A stretch of DNA of 64,000 nucleotides from Tetragenococcus halophilus. Its GTDB lineage: Bacteria; Bacillota; Bacilli; Lactobacillales; Enterococcaceae. The stretch is taken from contig NZ_JAKEIT010000010.1 in assembly GCF_021474685.1 (NCBI RefSeq), forward strand, positions 1 through 64,000. Reading direction: 5' to 3'. Every line of letters begins with the position of its first letter. Positions within the stretch are counted from its first letter, which is position 1. The position numbers and the translations under genes were made by a program. Positions 55,232 through 64,000 of this stretch are shown piece by piece. The notes under the pieces are model-generated. The model was not told the origin of the DNA. It ran no database searches and worked only from the letters and a program-made list of their open reading frames with translations.

Positions 55232-55294
55232 TTAACAATATGAAAAAGCCAATAGGTTCGATTGAAGATGAGTCCTTGAAATAGGAGGATTTAT

Positions 55295-55897
55295 ATGCAC
55301 AGTAACGCTCGAAAAATGGTGGCAGTAGCGATGTTTGCAGCAATGGGTTTGGTGTTACAATATATTGCTTTTCCAGTTATGCCAGCTTTTGGATTTTTAA
55401 AGATAGATTTTAGTGATATTCCAGTGATTTTGAGTATGTTTTTATTTGGTCCGGTAAGTGGGATCTTAACTGCTTTTCTGCGTTCGTTTCTACATCTTAT
55501 CACAACGGGTCTTGCACCGCAAAATATTGTAGGTGATGTTGCAAGCTTTTTAGCAACCACGCTTTATTGCCTACCCGTTTATTATTTCTTCAATAAAGGG
55601 GCAAACTTGCGAAACAAAATTTCAGGTACCCTTCTAGGCATAATTTCAATGACATTGTTTATGAGTGTTGCTAACTACTTTGTTATTACACCTTTGTACT
55701 TGAGGTTTTTCCAACTATCAGTAGATGAAATGCTGGGTATGCCATTGGCAAATTATGTAGTTTTAGGAATCTTGCCATTTAATTTAGTAAAAGGTGGACT
55801 GGTAAGTGCTGTATTCTTAGTTCTGCACGCTAAGTTACTCCCGTGGATCAGTAGAAAACAAAATCATTCAACGCCTCATTCCTCAACCATTAAATAG
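55295..55897 (+). CDS. ribU: Riboflavin ECF transporter substrate-binding protein RibU
   Basis: A 200-aa membrane protein with about five to six hydrophobic segments, matching the S component of an energy-coupling factor transporter for riboflavin. Conserved patches include VAMFAAMGLVLQYIAFPV, FLKIDFSDIPVILSMFLFGPVSG and the FMN riboswitch upstream. The ATPase and transmembrane partners are encoded elsewhere. RBS AGGAGG precedes the ATG. Confidence 0.93.
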   Translation: MHSNARKMVAVAMFAAMGLVLQYIAFPVMPAFGFLKIDFSDIPVILSMFLFGPVSGILTAFLRSFLHLITTGLAPQNIVGDVASFLATTLYCLPVYYFFNKGANLRNKISGTLLGIISMTLFMSVANYFVITPLYLRFFQLSVDEMLGMPLANYVVLGILPFNLVKGGLVSAVFLVLHAKLLPWISRKQNHSTPHSSTIK

Positions 55898-55919
55898 AAA
55901 AAAACTTATAAGACTAGCT

Positions 55920-55958
55920 AGCCAGTTAAACAAAAATAATGTTTAGCTGGTTATTTTT
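55920..55958 (+). terminator. Terminator of ribU
   Basis: AGCCAGTTAAAC (55920-55931) pairs with GTTTAGCTGGTT (55941-55952, with G-U pairs), followed by T residues. Confidence 0.75.
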
Positions 55959-56104
55959 ATCTATTATCAACTTGTTTAATAATGAGTAGAGAAAGAAGAT
56001 ATTACTCAAAGGGGGGTGTATTCCTTTAAAAAATAAACAACTAAAGGAAAATTTACTTTGACCTTATTTAAGGGAAGAAAATTTTGTGTATAATAGATAT
56101 AGAT

Positions 56105-56320
56105 TTATTTTTCTAACAAAATCGCTCTTACTGGGCATTGCTTGTAAGCTTTAATGACATTTTCTTGATCTTTAACAGCGATAAACTGTTGACAGGCTTT
56201 GGGAGCTTGTGAAAACAAGACAACGCCGTTATCATCATAATCAAAAATTTCTGGCGCGTACAGCGCGCATAAGCCGCAAGCGATGCAGCGTTCTGGGACA
56301 ATTTTACATAATCGTGACAT
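56105..56320 (-). CDS. fer: Ferredoxin (4Fe-4S)
   Basis: A 71-aa ferredoxin. CIACGLC near residues 12-18 gives three ligands and CPV near residue 62 the fourth, the layout of a single 4Fe-4S cluster ferredoxin like Bacillus Fer. It transfers single electrons, for example to radical SAM enzymes or desaturases. It is divergent from ypbB, as in related genomes. Confidence 0.9.
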   Translation of the reverse strand: MSRLCKIVPERCIACGLCALYAPEIFDYDDNGVVLFSQAPKACQQFIAVKDQENVIKAYKQCPVRAILLEK

Positions 56321-56347
56321 TTGCTCACATTCTTTCTGGAGGATTAT

Positions 56348-57358
56348 ATGGATGAATTTATTTTATCGTTGTTTATAGCAGATAACAAGTTGAAAAAAAC
56401 GACCCTTTACCAGCTGCTAGTGGGAAAACACACGACTTCTGTCTTATGCTATGCTTATTTTCACGACCTTTTGCCCTTTTTCTCAGCTTTTCCCCGTTTA
56501 GATGAAAAAGAATTTTATCAAACGTTAACAAAATTAAGTAAGCAAGGCTACATAAAAGAAGAGCAACAGCAAATAAGTTTAGTAAAAAATTTGCATTCGT
56601 CTAATTTGTTGCAAACGCCCGCTTTTCAATCATTGAATTTTTTTAAATTTGGAAGAAGAGAAGAAGTATGTTGGCGTTCTGTACGTTTTTTATTACAGGC
56701 GGTATCATTTTTGGGAAAAGAAACAAACTATATTCCTTTAGAAAACGCGCCCGTTTATACGCAAAGAGTTCGGACAGTCATTCACCAGTATAATGGTAAT
56801 TTAGTTGATACTTTGTATCAGGAAACAGCAGAAATACTAGAAGCTTTATCAGAAGAACATGCGGATTTACTAGCACAGACACTTTCAGGTTACCAGCAAG
56901 AAGGTGCAGCCTTTTTTCAACTAGTGGCGGATCAATACACACAGTATCCATGGTTGGATCTATATAAATCGGCAGCGATCCATCATTTCTTAGCTCAAGT
57001 GATTAAGCATCCCGAGTATTTATTATATAAGTTTTTACGTCCTTTTCTTTTACAAAATTATAATCAAAGTATGCTGCAAACGCGCAAGTTAATTCAACAA
57101 GGATATTCTCTTGATAAGGTGATGCAAGAGCGAAAATTAAAAAAAGGTACGATTCAAGATCATCTGATAGAATGGGCGTTAGCAGATCCAGCCTTTCCTT
57201 TTTCTAGCTTTTTCTCACAAAAAACCAAAAACGAGTTAGAAAAATTGCCCATAAATTCTTTTGCTTATCCTTTTAAAGAAATAAAAAAGGACTTTAATGC
57301 AAGTTTTTTGGAAATTCGACTCTATCAAATATGGAGGAAAAAAGAATCACTATGTTAG
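56348..57358 (+). CDS. ypbB: YpbB-like helix-turn-helix protein
   Basis: A 336-aa protein; ATG 56348 follows TGGAGG 8 bases upstream, while the longer frame lacks an RBS. The C-terminus has an HTH region (LIQQGYSLDKVMQERKLKKGTIQDHLIEWAL) found in YpbB and at the end of some RecQ-type helicases. In Bacillus the ypbB-recS order is the same. It overlaps recQ by 7 bases, so they are expressed together; a role in RecQ function is likely but not proved. Confidence 0.8.
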   Translation: MDEFILSLFIADNKLKKTTLYQLLVGKHTTSVLCYAYFHDLLPFFSAFPRLDEKEFYQTLTKLSKQGYIKEEQQQISLVKNLHSSNLLQTPAFQSLNFFKFGRREEVCWRSVRFLLQAVSFLGKETNYIPLENAPVYTQRVRTVIHQYNGNLVDTLYQETAEILEALSEEHADLLAQTLSGYQQEGAAFFQLVADQYTQYPWLDLYKSAAIHHFLAQVIKHPEYLLYKFLRPFLLQNYNQSMLQTRKLIQQGYSLDKVMQERKLKKGTIQDHLIEWALADPAFPFSSFFSQKTKNELEKLPINSFAYPFKEIKKDFNASFLEIRLYQIWRKKESLC

Positions 57359-58764
57359 AAGAGGCATTATATCGTTACTTTCGCTATAAAAATTTTCGTC
57401 CTGGTCAAAAAGAAACGATAAATTCATTACTAGAAGGAAAAGACAGTTTAGCTGTACTTCCGACGGGTACAGGAAAGAGCCTTTGTTACCAGCTGCCTGC
57501 CTATTTAAGAGAGGGTACAGTACTGATCGTTACTCCTTTGATTTCTTTGATGGAAGATCAACTGGCTTCTTTACAAAAAAATGGTGAAAAACGAGGAGTG
57601 CTTTTAAATGGTAACCTGAGTGAACAAGAGAAAATGTATGTATTGGACCATTTTTCTAATTATAAATTTGTTTTTTTAAGTCCGGAAATGCTTATGCAGG
57701 AAAAAATATTATCAAGATTACAACTTTATCCTATTGCTTTATTTGTTGTTGACGAGGCCCATTGTATTTCGCAGTGGGGAATTGATTTTCGACCTGAATA
57801 TAGAAATTTAAAGCAAGCTAAAAAACGTCTACATGATCCTGTGACTTTGGCTTTGACAGCAACAGCTACTGATGAAGTAAAAGCAGAAATAAAAGACTTA
57901 TTGTTAAGTAAAAATGCTGTGGAACACTGTTATTCTGTCGATCGTCCTAATGTTTCCTTGTCTGTCATACATACACGGGAAAAATTAACGGATTTGAAAA
58001 AACTGCTAAATAAAGCTTATGGTTCAGTACTTATTTATTGTGCAACAAGAAAAAAAGTAGAGGAAGTCTATGATCGGTTAAAAAATGATTATATTGTCGG
58101 CTACTATCATGGTGGACTGGATAGCAGTCAAAGAAGGCTTTTGCAGGAACAATTTATTAATGATCAACTACAAATATTAGTTTGTACAAATGCGTTTGGT
58201 ATGGGTGTTGATAAATCAGATATTCGGTTAGTGATTCATTATGAACTACCTGATAGTTTAGAAAATTATATGCAAGAGATTGGTAGAAGTGGTCGCGACC
58301 AAAAACCTAGTAGTGCAGTTCTCTTATATCAAGAAAAAGATGAAAAAATTCATCATTTTATGCAGCAACAAGCACAACAAGAGCGTCAATTTTTTGAATT
58401 TTATTTAGACCAGCGATTATTGAGCAAACTAACAGAGCTTCAAGAGAAATGGTTACAGCAAATGAAAGCTTCAGGGCAAGATAGTTTTCTTGCACAATTG
58501 AGACAAAACGAAACAAAAAAGCAGGAAAAACTTAAACAAATGCTTGATTATATTTATTTTAATGGCTGTAGACGAGAATTTTTATTGAATTACTTTGGAG
58601 AAACATTAACAAAAATTCCTGAAAGGTGTTGTGATTTTCATGGAATAAAAGAAGTAACTGAAGATAAAAAGGAATACCATTCTTCGGTAAATAAAACACA
58701 TTGGCAAGAAATTTTACTAAAAATGTTTAAAGAAGAAAATTCACAACAATTTGGGAAGACATAA
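57352..58764 (+). CDS. recQ: ATP-dependent DNA helicase RecQ
   Basis: A 470-aa superfamily 2 helicase. ATG 57352 is chosen since GGAGGAAA lies before it, although the spacing is long (11 bases). Walker A LPTGTGKSLCYQLPA, the DEAH-type motif VVDEAHCISQWGIDFRPEY, and motif VI QEIGRSGRDQKPS are present, followed by a short RQC zinc region (CRREFLLNYFGE and CCDFHG). There is no HRDC domain; it resembles Bacillus RecS. It overlaps ypbB. Confidence 0.92.
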   Translation: MLEEALYRYFRYKNFRPGQKETINSLLEGKDSLAVLPTGTGKSLCYQLPAYLREGTVLIVTPLISLMEDQLASLQKNGEKRGVLLNGNLSEQEKMYVLDHFSNYKFVFLSPEMLMQEKILSRLQLYPIALFVVDEAHCISQWGIDFRPEYRNLKQAKKRLHDPVTLALTATATDEVKAEIKDLLLSKNAVEHCYSVDRPNVSLSVIHTREKLTDLKKLLNKAYGSVLIYCATRKKVEEVYDRLKNDYIVGYYHGGLDSSQRRLLQEQFINDQLQILVCTNAFGMGVDKSDIRLVIHYELPDSLENYMQEIGRSGRDQKPSSAVLLYQEKDEKIHHFMQQQAQQERQFFEFYLDQRLLSKLTELQEKWLQQMKASGQDSFLAQLRQNETKKQEKLKQMLDYIYFNGCRREFLLNYFGETLTKIPERCCDFHGIKEVTEDKKEYHSSVNKTHWQEILLKMFKEENSQQFGKT

Positions 58765-58820
58765 AGAGACAACATATGGTATAATACAGCGGAAAGATAG
58801 TGAGTGGGAGGTCATTTAAA

Positions 58821-59600
58821 GTGAGCAGAAGAGATAGAAGAAATAAAGAATCACAAGGGCAAGAACCATGGGAACAACCCATCTATGATACCGAAAATGA
58901 GGATGAAAATTCATCACGTTCTCAACAACGTCAACAAAAGAAAGGAAGTAGCGGCTTTTTAACGATTGTTGTCGTTTTATTGGTTTTAATTATTGCTGTA
59001 CCAACTGTTGCCGGTTTATGGGTGATGAATCGTAATAATGATACTGAAACCGTTGCTAACACCGAACAGACTTCGACAAGTTCCACTGAGTCAACGACAT
59101 CAACAACTACAGAAGAGTCTTCGACAGAAAGTAGTTCTACTGAGGAAAGTTCTTCTGAAGAGCCAGAGGAAAACGAAGATGAGCAAGTTGCTGAAGACGA
59201 CCAACAAGCAGCTGGTGATCAAGATCAACAACAAGCTGCAGAAGATGACCAACAAGCTGCGCAAGACCAAGGTCAGCAAGGTCAAGACCAACAAGGCCAA
59301 GGGCAAGAAGGTCAAGAGCAACAAGATCAAAATCAAGGACAAGGTCAACAAAATCAAGGCCAAGGAGAACAAGATCAAGGACAAGAGGGCCAAGATCAAC
59401 AAGGCCAACAAAGTCAAGGTCAACAAGATAATCAAGACGATCAAGAAGGCGGCGAAGGTTATGCAACAGTTCAATCTGGTGATGGACTACAACAAGTAGC
59501 TGAAAGAAATGGCATGAGCGTAGAAGAACTTGCCGAATTAAACGGGATGGATCCAAATAATTTCCATGTAAATCCTGGACAAGAGTTAAGAACTAGATAA
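58821..59600 (+). CDS. LysM-domain membrane-anchored protein with Gln-rich repeat
   Basis: A 259-aa protein; GTG 58821 follows GGGAGG at 8 bases, whereas GTG 58800 has no RBS. A basic cytoplasmic tail precedes one transmembrane segment (about residues 46-66, GFLTIVVVLLVLIIAVPTVAGLW). A Ser/Thr-rich region and then an acidic region of 25 or more short units of the GQDQQ type follow. The C-terminal LysM (about 214-259, YATVQSGDGLQQVAERNGMSVEELAELNGM) should bind peptidoglycan. In enterococci it is placed between recQ and cmk, as here. Confidence 0.85.
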   Translation: MSRRDRRNKESQGQEPWEQPIYDTENEDENSSRSQQRQQKKGSSGFLTIVVVLLVLIIAVPTVAGLWVMNRNNDTETVANTEQTSTSSTESTTSTTTEESSTESSSTEESSSEEPEENEDEQVAEDDQQAAGDQDQQQAAEDDQQAAQDQGQQGQDQQGQGQEGQEQQDQNQGQGQQNQGQGEQDQGQEGQDQQGQQSQGQQDNQDDQEGGEGYATVQSGDGLQQVAERNGMSVEELAELNGMDPNNFHVNPGQELRTR

Positions 59601-59602
59601 AA

Positions 59603-59627
59603 AAGCCGCTCATGCGGTTTTTTTATC
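59603..59627 (+). terminator. Terminator after the LysM gene
   Basis: AGCCGC and GCGGTT arms around TCAT with a T-run, just after the stop codon. Confidence 0.75.
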
Positions 59628-59677
59628 TATCTATCTATAAACTTTAAAATTTTCAAGTTTAGCTAAGGAGAAACGAC

Positions 59678-60346
59678 ATGCATGAAATCAATATAGCTAT
59701 TGACGGCCCAGCATCTTCTGGAAAAAGTACAGTTGCTAAAATTATCGCGCGAGATTTTGGATTTATTTATACGGATACAGGGGCGATGTATCGCAGTGTT
59801 ACTTATTTGGCTTTAAAATATCAAGTATCTTTTACAGATGAAATGGCTCTGGTTGAATTGATTAAAAATTATCCAATCACTTTTAAGCAAACAGAACACG
59901 GACAATTAGTGTTTGCGGATGGTCAAGATATTACAAAAGCGATTCGTGAAACTGAAGTAACCAATAATGTTTCTGAGGTTTCAGCTTTTCCTAGCGTCCG
60001 CGCTCATTTAGTTAAAGCACAGCAAGAAATTGCTAAATCAGGCGGTGTGGTGATGGATGGAAGAGATATTGGTACAACAGTCCTTCCAGAGGCTGAGGTA
60101 AAAATTTTTTTAGTTGCTTCAGCTAGTGAGCGAGCAAAAAGGCGTTATAAGGAGAACCAATCCAAAGGAATAGAAAGTGATTTTGAAACCTTAAAAAAAG
60201 AGATTGAACAACGTGATTATACTGATTCACACCGCAGCGCTTCTCCACTGAGACAAGCTGAAGATGCCGTTTTAGTTGATACAACTGGGATGTCTATCGA
60301 TGAAGTGGTGACGGCGATCAAAAACGTGGTAAAAGAAAAAGTGTAA
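59678..60346 (+). CDS. cmk: Cytidylate kinase Cmk
   Basis: A 222-aa nucleoside monophosphate kinase that makes CDP and dCDP. Walker A is [15 protein letters not shown], followed by YTDTGAMYR, the substrate site [16 protein letters not shown], and the lid RRYKENQ. RBS TAAGGAGA precedes the ATG. It is followed by a lipoprotein gene 12 bases away. Confidence 0.95.
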   Translation: MHEINIAIDGPASSGKSTVAKIIARDFGFIYTDTGAMYRSVTYLALKYQVSFTDEMALVELIKNYPITFKQTEHGQLVFADGQDITKAIRETEVTNNVSEVSAFPSVRAHLVKAQQEIAKSGGVVMDGRDIGTTVLPEAEVKIFLVASASERAKRRYKENQSKGIESDFETLKKEIEQRDYTDSHRSASPLRQAEDAVLVDTTGMSIDEVVTAIKNVVKEKV

Positions 60347-60358
60347 GGGGGAATTTGG

Positions 60359-60763
60359 ATGAAGAAAAAGTTCGTCGCAGGTATTGCTTTTTTTAGTGCT
60401 TTGTTTATCGTTGGTTGTTCAAACGAACAAGATGCAGCTGACACAAGTGAAGCTACAAGCCAAACGAGCCAAGCACAAGAAGAAATTACCGCGACAGTCG
60501 AGATAGAAGATGAAGATCAAACGGTCGATGAAAAAGAAATAGAGACAACAACAGATGAAACACTCATGGAAGTTATGCAAGATAATTTTGATATTGAAGA
60601 AGATAGTGGTATGATTACAACAATTGAAGGCATCGAACAAGACGAAGACGACAATATGTATTGGACATACACTATCAATGATGAAATGGTCAATACTGGC
60701 GCTGATGAAACCACGCTAGAAGATAACGATCAAGTTGTCTTTACTTACGATAAAATGGAGTAG
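60359..60763 (+). CDS. Small DUF4430-like lipoprotein
   Basis: A 134-aa protein with a lipoprotein signal peptide (lipobox IVGC at about residues 17-20). After a T/S/Q-rich linker, the rest is very acidic and has the DUF4430-type pattern TLMEVMQDNFDIEEDSGMITTIEGIEQDEDDNMYWTYTINDEMV, which resembles cobalamin intrinsic-factor-like binding domains. RBS AAGGGGG precedes it. It is probably tethered to the outer face of the membrane. It follows cmk closely and may be co-transcribed. The ligand is unknown. Confidence 0.75.
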   Translation: MKKKFVAGIAFFSALFIVGCSNEQDAADTSEATSQTSQAQEEITATVEIEDEDQTVDEKEIETTTDETLMEVMQDNFDIEEDSGMITTIEGIEQDEDDNMYWTYTINDEMVNTGADETTLEDNDQVVFTYDKME

Positions 60764-60939
60764 TTATCAGTTATAAAATCATTTCACATAAATGGTGTGA
60801 TTAATTTATAAGTCGTCTGTCAAATGTAAATTCAGACTTTTCAATAAAAATATACAGAAATCGCTTTATTTTTTTATTATTATAGCATAGACTAAAGAGT
60901 GAAGTGTTTTTTAAATCGTTGGTTAGGAGGACATAAGTT

Positions 60940-62163
60940 ATGACAGAATTTGAAAATAATAACTTTGAAGAAAACGGTGAAACTATGGAAGATGCGTTAA
61001 ATGCTGTTCACGATGTAAAAGTTGGGGACATTGTAAAAGGTGAAGTGCTTGCTTTAGAAGATAGACAAGCAATCATCGGAATCGAAGGTACAGGCGTTGA
61101 AGGTGTAGTTCCTGCTAAGGAATTATCAACTTTACCTGTAGAAGACATCAATGAGGTAGTAAAAGTTGGAGACGTGCTTGACCTTGTCGTTATTTCATCC
61201 ATTGGAAAAGACAAGGAAAATGGTAGTTATTTACTTTCCAAACGTCGTCTTGATGCGAAAAAGGTTTGGGAAGAAATTGAAGAAAAATACCAAAACGGTG
61301 AAACGATTGAAGCCCCAGTAACAAACGTTGTTAAAGGCGGTCTTGTTGTTGACGTGGGTGTACGTGGTTTTGTGCCAGCTTCTATGGTTGAAGATTACTT
61401 TGTTGATGATTTTAATGAATATAAAGGAAAAACATTAGAATTCAAAATTATCGAAATTGAACCTTCAGAAAATCGCTTGATTTTATCTCATAAAGCGATT
61501 GTTGAAGAAGAAAAAGAACAGAAGAAAGCAGAACTACTTGCTTCTATTTCAGAAGGTGATGTCATCGAAGGAACAGTTGCTCGCTTAACTGATTTTGGTG
61601 CCTTTATCGATCTAGGTGGCATTGATGGCTTAGTTCATGTTTCTGAAATTTCACATTCACATGTGGGTAAACCTAGTGATGTGTTAAGTGTTGGCGATAA
61701 AGTAAATGTAGCAGTTCTATCGGTTGATCCAACAACTGAACGTGTTTCTTTATCCATTAAAGATACATTACCTGGTCCTTGGACTGATATTGAAGAAAAA
61801 GCACCTAAGGGAGCTGTTTTAGAAGGTACTGTAAAACGTTTAACAAGTTTTGGTGCTTTTGTCGAAGTATTCCCAGGCGTAGAAGGCTTAGTTCATATTT
61901 CGCAAATTTCGCATAAACATATTGCAACACCACATGAAGTGTTATCAGAAGGCGATCAAATCCAAGTGAAAGTCTTAGATGTTAACCCTGAAGAACACCG
62001 TATTGCTTTAAGCATTAAAGCACTGGAAGAAAAACCTGAAGAAACAGAAGAATCATATGAACCTGAACCAGAACCTGAAGATTACCAAGACTCTGAAGAT
62101 GGATCAGGATTTACTATGGGAGATATTTTAGGTGAAACGTTAAAGGATGACGAAGAAGAGTAG
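60940..62163 (+). CDS. rpsA: 30S ribosomal protein S1 homolog
   Basis: A 407-aa protein with four S1 OB-fold repeats (about residues 22-90, 106-175, 195-265 and 280-350), the usual Firmicute layout, shorter than the six of E. coli. Each ends in the 'LSxK' pattern, such as LILSHKAI, VSLSIKD, IALSIKA. The C-terminal tail is acidic. It assists mRNA binding to the ribosome. The RBS AGGAGG lies upstream; it precedes der. Confidence 0.9.
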   Translation: MTEFENNNFEENGETMEDALNAVHDVKVGDIVKGEVLALEDRQAIIGIEGTGVEGVVPAKELSTLPVEDINEVVKVGDVLDLVVISSIGKDKENGSYLLSKRRLDAKKVWEEIEEKYQNGETIEAPVTNVVKGGLVVDVGVRGFVPASMVEDYFVDDFNEYKGKTLEFKIIEIEPSENRLILSHKAIVEEEKEQKKAELLASISEGDVIEGTVARLTDFGAFIDLGGIDGLVHVSEISHSHVGKPSDVLSVGDKVNVAVLSVDPTTERVSLSIKDTLPGPWTDIEEKAPKGAVLEGTVKRLTSFGAFVEVFPGVEGLVHISQISHKHIATPHEVLSEGDQIQVKVLDVNPEEHRIALSIKALEEKPEETEESYEPEPEPEDYQDSEDGSGFTMGDILGETLKDDEEE

Positions 62164-62184
62164 TTATCACGCTTTTATAAAAAA

Positions 62185-62211
62185 AGGCTGTTTTAAACAG
62201 TCTTTTTTTTA
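62185..62211 (+). terminator. Terminator of rpsA
   Basis: AGGCTGTT and AACAGTCT arms with T residues after them, about 20 bases past rpsA. Confidence 0.7.
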
Positions 62212-62390
62212 TGAAAAAATGAAATACTTAAGAATGCTTGCAAGTTTAAGTTTCATTGGGTACACTGGTTAAGTTAAAAAAGTTATCGCATAACGAAAAA
62301 GGAAGTTGCGTATTTTTATTGTTTCGGCTATAAGTGCTAGCTATTTTCGTATACAAAATTCGTTGTGCAGTTCAAGATGGAGGGAAGAAA

Positions 62391-63701
62391 ATGGCAAATC
62401 CAACGATAGCGATTGTTGGCCGACCAAATGTTGGAAAGTCAACGATTTTTAACCGAATTGCTGGAGAACGTATTTCGATAGTAGAAGATACGCCAGGCGT
62501 AACTCGTGATCGTATTTATACAAAAGGTGAGTGGCTAAACCAGGAGTTCAACATTATCGATACAGGTGGCATTGATTTAAGCGATGAACCGTTCAAAGAT
62601 CAAATTAAGCACCAAGCAGAGATTGCTATTGAAGAAGCCGACGTTATCCTTTTTGTCACGAGCGTTCGTGAAGGGGTAACAGATGCAGATGAAACAGTAG
62701 CACGTATTTTATATCAAAGTAATACACCTGTAGTATTAGCAGTTAACAAAGCAGACAATCCTGAACTGCGTAACGATGTTTTTGATTTTTATACCTTAGG
62801 ACTAGGAGACCCTTATCCAATTTCAGGAAGTCATGGCATCGGTCTGGGTGATGTTTTAGATGAAGTCGTCAAGTATTTTCCTGAAGAAGAAAGTAACAAA
62901 GATGAATCAATGATTTATTTTAGTTTAATTGGTCGACCAAATGTAGGAAAATCTTCTTTGATCAATGCCTTATTAGGAGAAAACCGCGTTATTGTTTCAG
63001 AGATCGAAGGGACAACGCGCGATGCGGTTGATACTCGCTTTGTCAGCGAAAGTGGTCAAGAATTCACTATGATAGATACTGCTGGCATGCGTAAACGTGG
63101 AAAAGTTTATGAAAAAACAGAAAAATACAGTGTAATGCGTGCGATGACAGCTATCGATCGTTCAGATGTGGTTTTAATGGTCTTAAATGCTGAAGAAGGG
63201 ATACGAGAACAGGACAAAAAAGTCGCTGGCTACGCACACGAAGCAGGCTGTGCGATTATAATTGTCGTAAATAAATGGGATTTATTAAAGAAAAAAACGG
63301 ATACCATGCAGAAATTTGAAGAAAAAATTCGAAACGAATTTTTATATCTAGATTATGCGCCAATTATCTTTGTCTCAGCAGAAACAAAGCAACGATTAAA
63401 CCAGCTTTCTGATTTAATCGAACGCGTCGGGATGAACCAGAACCTTCGTGTCCCGTCGTCTATTTTAAATGACGTCATTATGGATGCCGTAGCGATTAAC
63501 CCAACGCCTACTGATAAAGGCAGGCGGTTGAAAATCTTTTATGCAACACAAGTGGCAGTGAAGCCGCCATCTTTTGTTGTTTTTGTGAACGATGAAAACC
63601 TGATGCATTTTTCTTATGCCCGCTTTTTAGAAAATCAAATTCGTCGAGCATTCGAATTTGAAGGGACGCCTATACGGCTTATTCCGCGTAAGAGAAAATA
63701 A
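62391..63701 (+). CDS. der: Ribosome-associated GTPase Der
   Basis: A 436-aa double-GTPase; ATG 62391 follows GGAGGGAAG, and the longer frame at 62334 is unsupported. Two G domains are present: the first with [16 protein letters not shown] and TPGVTRDR, the second with [16 protein letters not shown] and [10 protein letters not shown]. The C-terminal KH-like domain begins near residue 350. It is needed for 50S ribosome assembly. A gap of about 230 bases separates it from hup. Confidence 0.95.
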   Translation: MANPTIAIVGRPNVGKSTIFNRIAGERISIVEDTPGVTRDRIYTKGEWLNQEFNIIDTGGIDLSDEPFKDQIKHQAEIAIEEADVILFVTSVREGVTDADETVARILYQSNTPVVLAVNKADNPELRNDVFDFYTLGLGDPYPISGSHGIGLGDVLDEVVKYFPEEESNKDESMIYFSLIGRPNVGKSSLINALLGENRVIVSEIEGTTRDAVDTRFVSESGQEFTMIDTAGMRKRGKVYEKTEKYSVMRAMTAIDRSDVVLMVLNAEEGIREQDKKVAGYAHEAGCAIIIVVNKWDLLKKKTDTMQKFEEKIRNEFLYLDYAPIIFVSAETKQRLNQLSDLIERVGMNQNLRVPSSILNDVIMDAVAINPTPTDKGRRLKIFYATQVAVKPPSFVVFVNDENLMHFSYARFLENQIRRAFEFEGTPIRLIPRKRK

Positions 63702-63930
63702 AGATTTTACCATAGTTTTTGGCTTTTGGCAAAAGAATATCTTTAAATAGCAAAAAAAGAAAAAAATAGCCTCAAAATGGCGAAAATCCTTGATATTAAA
63801 AGGTTCTTGTGATAACGTTATAACAGAATATTGATCGAATATATCAATATTTGTCACGGGATTTTGAGTGATTCAAATGAATGTGATTTATACCGAAACA
63901 TCATTATATTTTCAGGAGGTGATTCCATCC

Positions 63931-64000
63931 ATGGCAAATAAAGCAGAATTAATCGAAAAAGTTGCAGAAGCGACTGATTTGACTAAAAAGGACGCAACTG
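63931..64000 (+). CDS. hup: Histone-like DNA-binding protein HU, 5' part
   Basis: Only the first 23 codons are in the window. The residues MANKAELIEKVAEATDLTKK are the standard HU N-terminal helix-turn region. RBS AGGAGGTGAT is nearly a full anti-Shine-Dalgarno match, consistent with high expression. der followed by hup is the expected order in enterococci. Confidence 0.9.
   Translation, partial: MANKAELIEKVAEATDLTKKDAT

Noticed and set aside
59038-59556. Three long overlapping frames (one plus, two minus) over the LysM gene
   Set aside because: They come from the repetitive GQDQQ-encoding DNA, which has few stops in other frames. The translations are low-complexity K/N or L-rich.

Overview
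The window looks like a chromosome segment of a low-GC lactic acid bacterium of the Enterococcaceae. The best indicators are the mevalonate genes: an acetyl-CoA acetyltransferase/HMG-CoA reductase fusion (mvaE) beside mvaS is the enterococcal arrangement. The order fur, xerD, scpA, scpB, rluB, ribU, fer, ypbB, recQ, LysM protein, cmk, rpsA, der, hup also fits. Several secreted proteins are strikingly acidic, which would suit a salt-adapted genus such as Tetragenococcus. The genus call is an inference.

Region 1 (1 to about 13,490) is accessory DNA. It appears to be the right part of an integrative element inserted in a tRNA-Leu gene, because a 3' tRNA-Leu remnant lies at 13,437-13,490. It holds, in order: iteron-like repeats and a short plasmid replication-accessory fragment; a complete staphylococcal-type lactose operon (lacR, then lacA-B-C-D-F-E-G) ending in a 37-bp perfect hairpin; a relic of an aldehyde dehydrogenase gene; an orphan membrane protein; an AraC-like regulator with an unusual C-terminal extension; a structured-looking non-coding segment; a DUF3173 protein and a tyrosine integrase; and an AbiF/Abi_2-family HEPN protein preceded by its own strongly promoted, short, terminated RNA. 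The last pair has the layout of an RNA-antitoxin/HEPN-toxin defence locus and is the most interesting system here.

Region 2 (13.5-42 kb) is metabolic and variable between strains. It carries a membrane-anchored EIIA-Glc-like protein, a HAD phosphatase, small stress or unknown proteins, D-serine dehydratase, and a glycyl radical enzyme with its activase and a DeoR regulator. Next come the acetoin dehydrogenase operon with its sigma-54 activator AcoR, a matching -24/-12 promoter and an upstream palindrome; a T-box-controlled NlpA/MetQ-type lipoprotein; a PRD/Mga-like regulator with a PTS permease and a fumarase-superfamily lyase; an aldo/keto reductase behind a MerR-type promoter; and the divergent mvaS/mvaE pair.

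Region 3 (42-64 kb) is mostly core genome: a nucleoid-associated protein, a lysozyme-like protein, a DUF368 membrane protein, dnaG-rpoD, azlCD, cvfB, fur, xerD, scpAB, rluB, FMN-riboswitch-controlled ribU, ferredoxin, ypbB-recQ, a LysM protein, cmk, rpsA, der and the start of hup. Between fur and xerD lies a GC-richer duplicated repeat that no gene explains.

Starts were moved from the longest open frame to a better ribosome binding site wherever the sequence justified it. All functional calls are from reading the sequence and from memory of the families; no search was run.
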